This document shows positions 14,948 to 25,440 of a DNA stretch of 64,000 nt, in pieces (position 1 is the first letter of the stretch; each line of letters begins with the position of its first letter). The notes under the pieces were generated by a model that did not search any database, was not told the origin of the DNA, and worked only from the letters and a program-made list of their open reading frames with translations. Source of the stretch: Hermodice carunculata (lineage: Eukaryota; Annelida; Polychaeta; Eunicida; Amphinomidae). The position numbers and the translations under genes were made by a program. The stretch is taken from assembly GCA_964020975.1 (NCBI GenBank), contig OZ026625.1, forward strand, positions 9,626,742 to 9,690,741, given 5' to 3'.

Positions 14948-15006
<59 letters not shown>
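14815..15006. repeat. Compound tetranucleotide / (TC)n-(GA)n microsatellite
   Basis: CTAT, CTGT, CGAT, CTGT and GGCT blocks follow one another, then (TC)n to 14947, the spacer AGC and (GA)n to about 15005. The last two could form a hairpin. Confidence 0.9.
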
Positions 15007-15012
<6 letters not shown>

Positions 15013-15374
15013 GCTTGTGGACTGCTGGCAGACTGAAGTCCTTCAGTATCTGTTAAGATTGCTGTAAGTTCTACTATATGCTGACTCACAATTATTGTCT
15101 AATCGCTCTGTGAGTATGGAGAGACTTGCATGGACTAAACATCATCTTAATTTGGGCAAAGACTTTTTGAAAAAATCAAGCAGAATTTTTTGCCAGTTTG
15201 CCTATGGACTTTACATTGCAATCGATAATGTGCATGCACCATGACAAGCTTTCATTGCTAGCATGTCAAAGTAACCTCATTGCTGGACAAGGCAGGCTTG
15301 CTGTCCCACCTTTGTCCCCGAGAACAGGTCTTGTTTTTTCACAAGCTATGTAACCCAGTGCTTGCAGTGACGAA

Positions 15375-15600
15375 ATGAGTAAAAAAACAACCAGGGCCAG
15401 ACCAAGTTGGCTCGGCGTTGATGGCAAGTTATCGGATGCCATATGCATTGTGGTCAGAGAGGAGATGGAAGGGCTCAGATCTGATGTCAAGAGCCTTTCC
15501 GACAAGCTGGATATGCTCAATAATCATATTGTTTACCTGGAGACTGGGTTGCAAGATTGCAATGACAGAGTGGAAACCATTGTCAACATCTTTCTTCCAA
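15375..15600 (+). mobile_element. ORF1-like protein, N-terminal coiled-coil part (LINE-associated)
   Basis: The frame starts MSKKTTRARPSWLGVDGKL and continues to a heptad-rich stretch (EEMEGLRSDVKSLSDKLDML, then LETGLQDCNDRVETI). A coiled coil followed by an RRM-like part is the layout of LINE ORF1 RNA-binding proteins. The frame breaks off near 15600, where unrelated minus-strand LINE sequence begins. A matching C-terminal part resumes at about 19110. Confidence 0.6.
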
Positions 15601-15870
15601 AAGCATCTTGAAATGTCTTTGGCATTAACAACACCATTTGGAAAGGTGAACTGTTTTCCGTACCTATCTCTAATGTCGTGGACAAGAGGACAAAATTGCA
15701 CTACATGTGCTTCGTCCTGAACATTACTGTTTCCGCATGGACACAAACATTGCTCACAGGCGATGCGGGTCCATCTCCCAGTCTCCACTTTAGTCTGTGC
15801 GACGACAGAAGAAGCCGCGTGAAAGAATTCCTCAAAGCTTCCGGTATAAAAATCTCTAAGGCTTTGGTTT
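15600..15870 (-). mobile_element. LINE C-terminal fragment B
   Basis: Minus-strand translation gives QTKVETGRWTRIACEQCLCP, then CGNSNVQDEAHVVQFCPL and a D-I-R-D-R-Y motif. This is the usual 'R-I-E-x-G-R-W ... C-x-C-G ... V-Q-D-E-x-H-x-x-x-x-C-P' tail found after the reverse transcriptase of many CR1/Jockey-type LINEs. It is a 5'-truncated piece adjoining LINE A. Confidence 0.7.
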
Positions 15871-15871
15871 A

Positions 15872-18800
15872 AACATATTTTTGTTTTTGAAAATTTAATA
15901 GTACATAACCCAATTGTTCCACACACAATAGGGAAAGAGGGCTTTGTCCTATTTGACTCCCTCTTGTAGGAAAGTACGAAGCACACAGAACCAACGAGAC
16001 ACACAACACAAGTGAAGAACAGGTAGACATGGACAAGACAGAAAGTGGGGCATAACTGGGGAAATTGATACAGAAAGGTATGTTAGGGATGGCCGTAGAA
16101 TCCATTAGAATCTGTACCATAGATTAAAATGTCTAAATAGCCAATCCAGCAGATATGAAACGCTCAGTAGAAGAAATGTATTCATGGACAGCTGAAAAGA
16201 TGTCACCATTTAATTGTAAGGAACATACGGGAGAACCATAAAGCATAGTTTGAAGGGTGAATGGAGCAAGATGAACCATTTTGGTATGTAATCTTGTACG
16301 TGATTGACTATATTTTGAACAACGGAAAAAGCAGTGAAATGTATCTTCAATGGGGGAGCCGCAAGAGCAGGAAGGTGAATCTTTAACCCCCATTTTGAAC
16401 AAATGCTAATTTAGAGGAATGGCACCCTAAAGGAATTGGGTATGATGAATAGCATTGCGTCTATCGCCAAGTTTTAACAACAAAGGAAATTCAGTTGAAC
16501 CGGTTCGGATATTGTGGATTTAAATACTTGAATTGTGGGAGAATTGCGGGTTTCTATGGGTAGATGATTCCATAGTCTAACTGTTAAAGGGAAAAAGGAT
16601 TTATCAAACAGATCAGCAGGAGCTTGAAAATGAGTAATACCATAAGGATGAAGAGCATTGAATGATGGAGTATGGGTAGTAATAATAGAGCAAAGGAACT
16701 TGGGCACAAGTTTGTTTACAATTTTGTACATTAATATTAGCTTGGCAGCCTCTCTACCTTTGCTACGTACAGCTTTTTGATACTGGTGCCGTGCATGGCA
16801 CTAGTCACGATACGAGCAGCACTGATTTGAACATCTTCAAGTTTTTTGGCATCCAACTCGGTACATCCCCTCCACACTGGACTAGCATATTCGAGCAAAG
16901 GTCTAATAAAGGAAATGTATTCTGTCTCGAGAGTTCCTTGGTCCAGAATATATTTCAAGCCTTTCATGATATTAATCAATTTACTGGACTTGATTATAAT
17001 TTGAGATATATGGTCGTTCCATTGCAAGTCTGACCGCAGAGTAACCCCACGGTGCTTATGCTGGGAAATGTTATCCAAAACATGACCTTAAAATATAATT
17101 GGTGGATGGTTAGGAGAATAAGTTTTGCGAGAAACAAGCATAGATTCTGTTTTTTTGGGGCGTTAAATGTCACTAACCAGTCCTTTGACTACTGCTGGAT
17201 GTCAGAAATATCAGAGTTAAGAGTTTCAGCTGCAGCAATAGGGTTTTCAACAGTAAGGGAACAGAGAGGTATCATAGGCAAATATTTTGATGTCTGATTG
17301 GACAAGATCCACGATATCATTAGTATAGATTAAAAACAGCAATGGCCCAAGGACTGAACCCTGGGGTACACCGGCTTCAATGAAGCCCAAGAAGAAGATT
17401 GGCCATTTATAACTACACGTTGAGAACGGTTTTGAAGATAGTTAGTAAACCAGTTGAGAAGATTGCCGATTTTATGGCTTTTTCCAACTTGTGTAGTAAA
17501 GCAGAGTGCCAGACTTTATCAAAAGCCTTACTTATGTCCAAGAAAACTATTCGGACTTCCTTGTGTTTATCTATAACAAGACAAAGTTGGTGATAGAGAG
17601 CAAGCAGCAGATTTACAGTAGAATCGCCTGGTATAAAACCAGACTGATGAGCGGAAATAATTAAATTTTCACGAAAGAAGTTAAATATGTGTTTGAACAC
17701 AATTTTTTCGAACACTTTACCAGTGCAATGAGGAGTGATATAGGCCTATAATTATTGCATAAGTTGTCCGGACCTTTTTTATAGAGTGGAGTAACATTAG
17801 CGTTTTTCCAAGAAGAAGGAAATTCCCTTTTTGAGACAGATAGATTAAAGAGTTTGGTAACAGAAAAAGAGATAGCAGGAGCAGTCTCTCTAAGAAGTTT
17901 TGCACTGATGCCATCAGGGCCTGATGCTTTTGATGTATCCAGACTTAAGAGAGTTTCAAGTACTTCCGACTCTGCGATAGTTATGTCATTGAGACAAGAG
18001 TTCGGTGGACCAGAAACACCAGTAATGGTAGTTGTACTACAATCGACATAGCATTGCTGTAGGAAGAATGAATTAAAAATTTCAGCTTTGCTCGCGCTAT
18101 CTGTAATAAGGTTCCCATCATGTATGAGCAATGGTATGGTGGTTGACTGGTTCTTTTTAAGAAAATGTTTGACAGTTCGCTACCAACATTTGTTATTCTT
18201 GGAAGAGTCATTTAGATCTGTTCGCAATTTATCATTATAGTTCCGTTCAGCGAGTTTCAGTTGGTCCTGATAAGAATTCCTAAGTTGACAGAAAGAGGCC
18301 CATGTGTTTAGTTCGACGTTCAATGTTTTAGCTTGTTCATATTTCCTCTTCACTTGCCTCTTGAGTGAACAAAGTCTAAATTATAACATGGCAAGTCCCA
18401 CGGCCGGATCTCTACCGTTTTATTAGGAATAGAATGAGTAGCTGCTTCCATAAAGAGGTTTGACCATGAATCACAATATGAATCAATATCATCGCCAGTA
18501 AAACACGAATTCCAATCTAACGCATTGAGAGGCGATCTGAAATTATCAAAATCGGCTAAATTATATTCCCATATATGTCGTTTGTATGCTTTCTCCTTTG
18601 GCTGACGGAACATTAACTTAGCCCCAACAACACAATTATCGTAATTTGCCAAAGGCGGCAGCACAAAAACTTCATGGATAAATTTAGGTACATTTGAGAT
18701 TGTTTGATCAAGGCAAGTGGATGAATGGGGAGTAATGCAGGTAGGCTCATAAACATGACCCGTGAGGAAATTCATTTGAGCAAAATTAACAAGCTTATGA

Positions 18801-19108
18801 CCAAGAGCAGTATTCAAATCGGAATTTAAATCTCCGATTTGAATACTGCACGAGATCCAGGCTGTCTTGTAATTGATCCCAGAAGGAGACAAGAGAATTT
18901 GGTGGACGATAGATAACTCAAAAAGGAGCTTATTATTGTATAAGGCTTTGGTGTACACACCATGAACAGTTAAGTCAGGGCTAACTTTCCTATGCGCTGC
19001 ATACCTGGACTTTCCGGAAATGTTTATTTTGTTCTTCAGTTCAGAAGTTCCATCTATTTCATCACTTAAAAAGTCATTTAAATACCTGGAAGTCGACAAA
19101 TTACCGTT
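15872..19108 (-). mobile_element. Decayed CR1/Jockey-type LINE (element A): endonuclease plus reverse transcriptase
   Basis: Read 5' to 3' on the minus strand: endonuclease C-terminal half (GDLNSDLNTALGHKLVNF near 18.8 kb, then STCLDQTISNVP); linker and RT N-terminus at 18131-17661 (SKASGPDGISAKLL, NANVTPLYKKG, NNYRPISLL); RT motif A at about 17550 (IVFLDISKAFDKVWH); thumb/C-terminal part at 17078-16737 (FIRPLLEYASPVWRG); RLWNHLPIETRNS near 16.55 kb; and a CSCGSPIEDTFHCFFRCSKY tail near 16.35 kb. Several frameshifts and stops separate these blocks, including the motif B-C region near 17.3 kb, so it is inactive. An A/C-rich tail lies at about 15885. The 5' part of the endonuclease is missing or degraded. 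Confidence 0.9.
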
Positions 19109-19109
19109 T

Positions 19110-19570
19110 TTTGCCAGATTTACGGCAGAAATGCAAAGACTTTGCAAGAACCTATGTTCGCATCAATGATGTAGAATTTTCGCATCTCCCACCAAACCAC
19201 AGGATTGGTCAGAAAGAGAATGCAGGCAATATTGTAAGGTTCCTGGACCTTGACCAAAGGAATTCATGGCTAGCTGGTGCAGCAAGATATCTGAAGGGCG
19301 TTACCTTACCTGACAACCAGAGGGTATCCATCTAGCCGGATATGCCTCCTGTTACCAGACAATTAAAGAAGGATGTCCTGCAGCACAGAAGAAACGTACC
19401 TGCTGATCTTAAGAAGAGCGTGAAGGTTAGACATTTGAAGACATGGCCTGTGTGAAATTGGATATTCCAGGGAAGGACCCCTACTACCCAGACAAATTAC
19501 GGAAAGCATTATTGAGGAGTACCGAGAGCTTGATTTGGACATTGTGTTCACATTCAAAGAATTAATTATG
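19110..19570 (+). mobile_element. ORF1-like protein, C-terminal part (continuation of 15375-15600)
   Basis: From 19111 the frame reads LPDLRQKCKDFARTYVRIND, then GNIVRFLDLDQRNSWLAGAA and RYLKG, resembling the '[IV]VRF-x(4)R-x(4)-A-R-x-L-K' RNA-binding core of LINE ORF1 proteins. After a stop at 19333 the same or neighbouring frames read PPVTRQLKKDVLQHRRNVP and VKVRHLKTWP, so the ORF is decayed. The preceding strand of the protein (VETIVNIFLP) is at 15600, 3.5 kb away. Confidence 0.58.
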
Positions 19571-19707
19571 ACACATGAATATAGTATCTGGAAATAGTGC
19601 ACTGTTGCTAAGGACAGTACAATGTGGCAGTTAGGATTGTTGAGTCACATACATTTAGACCATGAATAATTGGTGTGATTAGGTATCATGTAAATATCTA
19701 GAAAGTA

Positions 19708-19808
<101 letters not shown>

Positions 19809-19863
19809 GAACACTGACGTAAACACTATAATTTCACTTTCAATCAGGCATCTACTAAGCTTA

Positions 19864-20180
19864 CAAACTAGTTTTTCAATACATGTACTTTATTTGTGTG
19901 CTATGTATATAACAAAATAACATATAAGTTTATGTACTATTTTGATAACATACATTTTGTCTGAACTTCTTACTTGTACCATGGAGGAACGAACTAGATT
20001 AGTCCCGCTCCGCTTGTACCTGGTTACTGACTGATTGCTATATGCAAACTGGTTTTTCCATACATGTACTCAATTTATGTACTATGTATATAACATATTA
20101 ATCTATGTTTTATTTTGATAACATACATTATGCCTGATCTTCTTACTTGTACCCAGTTACTGACTGATTGCTATATGTAT
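19864..20180. repeat. Imperfect direct duplication, offset about 180 bp
   Basis: ACATGTACTTTATTTGTGTG through TACTTGTACC (19881-19980) is repeated at about 20061-20155, followed in both by GTTACTGACTGATTGCTATA. The first copy has an extra insert with GGAACGAACTAGATTAGTCC. Confidence 0.65.
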
Positions 20181-20720
20181 ACATGTGTAGAGCTTTTTAA
20201 TGTAACCATGAAAACTCCTACATCGACTTGCATAAATCGTCACAATATAATTGAATTTGCACCCAGCTTATAGTTTGTATACAGCTCATCAAACTGTGAT
20301 ATCTAGCAAATCTGAAGGCTGCAGCTCTAGTTTTGCATGATCATGTTTTTTGTACATTTTTACTTCCTTTATTCATACACTGTAGTTTTTAATTCACATG
20401 CATATTAGACAATTATACATCAAGTGATTTCTGACACTTACATGTATATTCATGTAAGAATTTGAACATGGTAAGTCTCATTTCTTTTTTCATATGAAGA
20501 AAACTAAAGCCGGGACATGACCCTCTAGAGATTTTTTTCTTTGGGTTAATCTCCTTTCAAATTTTGTCACTTGTTTTCTTTTCAAGTGCACATATTGTAG
20601 TATGTTCCTGTCTTTTAGAATATTTTTGGGTTTCTTTTTCAGATACAGTCAGGTTTCCGTCTATGCTAATGGTAAATTTAATATAAATTTGGCAGAGCTC
20701 AAATATCATGAACCTAATAA

Positions 20721-23480
20721 ATGACTGAACTGATCTCTGATACATTAATTGCAAGTGTTTTGAGGAATTTTGATTGTGTATGTGTCAATTGTTTAAATGA
20801 CTTGCTGAATAATATAGATGACCTGTACATTTCTATATCGATGGCATCAGATTCCCCTTATCGTGAAACAAAAGATCTGGCAGATTACCTCAAACCGCTT
20901 AACCATACGTTTTCAATATTAGATTTAAATATCCAGTCTTTGAATGCTAAATTTGATTCCTTAGCTCTATTTATTGAAAACTTGGCAAATCATGACATTG
21001 AATGAATTTCTCACGGATGACTACTTATATGTACCTCGCAAGGATTTTCAATACACATTGAGAGTTATCTATGCACCCAACAAAATATGGGAAGGTTTGT
21101 TTTTGGCTGTTTACGAAAAGGAGTGGATAAAGAATTACCTTCTGCAATATTTGCCGTCCATCTAGGGATTTAAATGATGACATTGAACTATTTTTTATAA
21201 GATTTCTCACCAGTTATTGAAAATATGTCCAATGAATCATCCGATAACATTATTGTCGGTGATTTTAACATTGATTTACTCAAACTTAATACTAGACAAA
21301 AATATGCTAATTATCTTGATTTGATGCTTGGCGATAGTTTTCACCTACAAATGACATTACCAACAAGACTATCTGAAAGAACTGCAACTTTTATAGACCG
21401 CTTTTTTGTAATCTTTCCCAGCATAAGAGGAAATGTAGTGCAGGAATCATTCAATCTGCCATTTCAGATCATTTACCTTCAATTACTTGTTTCAATAGGG
21501 GACCTCCCAAATATATACTGGTTGATACTAGCAATTACATTTCTTTTCAGCGTTTTTACTCTGGTGTAAATCAAAAGGATATCATGAAAATGCTCGATCA
21601 TAATTTACTTTCAATCCCGAATAATTAATAAATTCTAGAAAAAAATTTGTGTAAAACTAAAGATAAATATCTTCCAAGAAAGGAAAGAGAGGAGTGTGAA
21701 ATTTCATAAATAGAAGCACAAAAATGCTGCCTGGATTACCAGTGGCAACCTGATTTCCATAAAATATCGTGATAATCTTTATGACAAACTTAAAACTATT
21801 CCACAAAATGATCCTCATTTTCACAAAAGCAAAACCTCAAAACATACAATACCATACTGAAAAAATGTCAATAAATGAAAGCAGAACTATTACAAATCCG
21901 AATTCCAAAATTTCAAAAGAAACACATTAAAAAACTAGGATACCATAGGGACTGTCTTAAACATGAGTAAAAAGAAAAAAAGACTTCCCTTCATAATTGA
22001 TAACGTTAAAATGACCAGTAAAGAAATAATTGCAAATCGATTTAATGCTTTGTACACTAGTATCAGTCCAAAAGTGGCTGCCAAAATTGACTCATCTTAT
22101 AAACCTCCCTTCATTTTGTACCTAAAAATCTAAGCTGAACACAAATTTTTTTCAAGCAAACTAGCTATTCAGACATAGAAAAAATAGTAAAAGAATTGAA
22201 GCCAAAAAGAACTAGTCATAATAATTTATCTGTGAAATTCTTATGGAATTGAATTCCTGCCCTTGTCGGACCACTTACTATCATTATCAATCAATCATAT
22301 TAGCAACTGGAATTTGTCCCTGAAAAATTGAAAATTGCAAAGGTTATACCTTTATACTAGAAAGATGACAAAACCCTTCTTGAAAACTACAGGCCCATCT
22401 CTGTACTAACAGTGATCTCCATTTTTTTTTTTTTTTTTTTTTTGAAAAGGGGGTTTTTAATCAATTGTATGAGTATTTTGTGAGAAATTATTTATTTTGC
22501 AGTAGCCACCATGTTTTAAATAAATGCATTCTACTGAAACTGCAGCCCTTAAATTCATAGATTGAATTAGTCAAACTTTAGATTCTGTGAATCTATTCTG
22601 TACGCAGATGATACTACCTTAGTCAGTCGTTCATGTTCTTTCCCATTATTGCCTCCAGCGAAATTAATGAACAAGATTAATTAAACAATATAAATTTAGA
22701 GTTTAGTAAAGTTGATAGCTGCCTAACAGCAAACAAATTATCTTTAAATGACCTAAAGACAAAATATATGCTATTTCATTATAATCGAAGATTTTAATTT
22801 GGACGTAAAATGAATTAATATTTTGATTCTTAAAACTGAGGAATTTGACTTCCTTGGACTAACTAGTAGTTCAAGAACATTTAAATTGGAGAGCTCATGA
22901 CAATAAGAACGGCAACAAACTACGTAAAGTGATTGGAATTCTCGAACAATTCCAAAAATACATTCCAACAAGCAATTTGTTACTAATTTCTAATTCTTTA
23001 TTTTTGTCTCACGTAAATTATTCTATGCTTGCTTGGGGTTTCTCATCTGATCGCATACGCATCCTAGGGTAAAAGCTGTGCGTTTCATTTGCTCTGAAGC
23101 ATTCTATGCCCACACGGATCCATTACTTAAAAAATAAATACCATAAAAGTATAGGATATTTTTAAATTAAGAGCTATAAGGTTTTATTTCACATTTCAAC
23201 ACCATATTTGCACTCCCTCTGCAAATTCAGTCCTACCAAACAAGAAAAAGAGAAACTGCCCACCTCCAAAAACCTGCATAATCTACATAAGAACAATGCA
23301 TTAGATATTATATCTTTGACAGAACTGGCCCTCAATATAATCTTATTTCAATGTGGAACATTAGTTTTTATGTGAACTGTCTGTATGTCTCACAGTGAAA
23401 CCAATCTGCTTTAAGAGATCAGTTTCTTATTCGCCAGGAGAGGTCTTTCAAGATCAGGCTACATGTGCACTAACTAATGT
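20721..23480 (+). mobile_element. Decayed LINE (element C) with endonuclease and reverse transcriptase
   Basis: The + strand carries the endonuclease start (SILDLNIQSLNAKFDSL near 20.93 kb), IIVGDFNIDLL followed by YLDLMLG and TLPTRLSERTATFID (21249-21405), the RT N-terminus (KIAKVIPLY and ENYRPIS, about 22330-22400), the catalytic YADDTT at 22601-22618 and tail blocks (HVNYSMLAWG near 23.02 kb). Many stops and frameshifts and a poly-T insertion at about 22424-22442 mark it as old. It could be the ORF2 of the element whose ORF1 remains at 15375 and 19110, but a 1.1-kb gap with a microsatellite lies between. Confidence 0.85.
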
Positions 23481-23654
23481 ACATTGGGTGTCAGATCGGA
23501 TGGCTATCGCGAGAGACACATGATAATGAATTTTCAATATGAAATTAGGGATGTAACACTACCAATCGACGAAACAATCTGTTACTAGGAACTTAAGTGT
23601 CAGAATCAATATCTATGAGTCGCCCTCTATTTGGATGTCAACATTGTTTTATAG

Positions 23655-23860
23655 ACAATTGTACCTCGACTTATGATATCTAAAATTCATATGTAGACAT
23701 CTATATTTCATTTTTAGATATCTAAAATTGTTTAACGTATCTATAATTCGTCATCTTTTAGGCTCTACAGATAATCATAGATATCTAAAGTAAAATTTTA
23801 AAAATCAAAAATTTAATTTTAGATATCTGTAATTTCAATATATCAAAGATAACTTCCGAT
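23655..23860. repeat. Array of palindromes related to TTTAGATATCTAAA
   Basis: Copies of AGATATCTAAA or its near variants occur at least five times in about 200 bp, spaced by AT-rich DNA. It is a third palindromic array of the same general kind as those near 26.2 and 41.9 kb. Confidence 0.6.
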
Positions 23861-24159
23861 TAAATTTCCGATTGAACACTCCTTGCCATATTTATCTTAG
23901 TCATCACGGCAGGCCTAATGTAAACATTTTATTTTACATATTCTGAGTATGTATAGAGAATAGACGAAACAAACCTTGAATTATTTTAAAGTCACATAAA
24001 AGTGCCATATAACAAGACAAATGTCTCTTTTTTCTGACAAATTAATTTCATAAGTTCTTCCCATAATTTTGTGGTAGCATCACAAACGAGATACAGAATG
24101 GTTTATTAGCAGGTTAAACTTCGGTGGGAATTCAGCATAGACAGATCTTGACAAAATAA

Positions 24160-25440
24160 CGGGGTAATGTGTCCCTTTGGCTTCTACCGATTTTCTTCCA
24201 TAGGTCCTACTTCAGGGATGTTTTTGTCTTTGTGAGGTATTTTTGCTGTATGGAAAATAAAACTTGTATGCCTTTTCTCCAAACTGCTCAGTCAATTGCT
24301 TCCCAGGGTATAGAGGGACACATATGGGGTCGTAGTTCTTAACTTGTTCAAATGGTTGACGTTGGCCTAATTTCCAGGGTCATGGAGCAACTTAACTGGA
24401 CTTAAATTCTGAATGATAGCTCAAGAATCATAAGAGCCAGTACTTTGAATAGCAGATGATATTAAGTACCTTTAAATCTTTGGGTGTTAACATGAGAACA
24501 ACTTGATATGTAATTTTGATATTACACGTGATGAAGACCCGGTTGAAAGTGCAAGTGACCTTGACTTTTGTGCCAAGGTAACTTGACTACTTTATAAAAT
24601 TCCAGTTTTCAGGTGAAAATTTGAGGATTTTCAAGTTGGCGTTTACATATTGCACACGATGATGGAGCCCCTTAAGGGCTTGTTTGAGGCATGTAAAGCA
24701 AAAACAGTTGACTTTGACCTAATTTCCAAGATTACACTACCTCAAAAGTAACTTCAGGATAACGCCAGACTTATTTATACATTGATATTGCACGTGATGA
24801 TGGCTGGGTGTTACGACTTGTTGATACAGCACTTGGATGACCTTGACTTCATTCCCAACATCATAAGCCCAACTTTACGGTGATATATCTAGAGTTATTT
24901 GAGCCATGATTTTGACTGTGCACATGATCAAAATTCTTTGCTAAAATTGAGAGCATATATGTGTCCCATTGAGTTTATTTCGAAGGTCCTAAAGACACTT
25001 TGTTACACCTAAATATCCAGCTGGCAACTAAAGATTTAATTGAGTTGATCGTTTGATATTGTGCATGATGATTCCCGAATGGAAGCGCTAAATTTCAATT
25101 GCGTTTGGATGACCGTAGCCTAATTCTAAATGTCAAAAGAAATTTCTCCAATTTCTTTCAAGATAATCATTCGAGAAGTATTTGAACTGAGACTTTGATC
25201 AAGGTGTTGGTCATTGTTTCCTTTAAAGACTAAATAAGGATTACATACAAGTTATCTTGATCATATACCAAGGTCACAGAGCAACGTGACTGAATTTGAA
25301 TCTATACAAGTCACCTAAGGTCTTGGTCATTGTTTCCTGTAAAGACTAAATTACGACTACATACAAGTGATCTTGATTATACGCCTGAGGTAACAGAGCT
25401 ACGTGGCTGAATTTGAATCTATACAAAACATATCGTGCAG
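24160..25440. repeat. Degenerate minisatellite with about 120-140-bp units
   Basis: Recurring landmarks are 'GATATTGCACGTGATGATG' variants at about 24524, 24648, 24787, 24929 and 25063, and 'GACCTTGACTT'. The last two units (about 25204 and 25324) share 'GGTCATTGTTTCCT' and 'CTGAATTTGAATCTATACAA'. No coding frame spans it. Confidence 0.65.

Noticed and set aside
15429-15599. Minus-strand continuation of the LINE fragment B frame
   Set aside because: It lies antisense to the coiled-coil ORF1-like frame, which has better protein character; the LINE motif ends near 15600.
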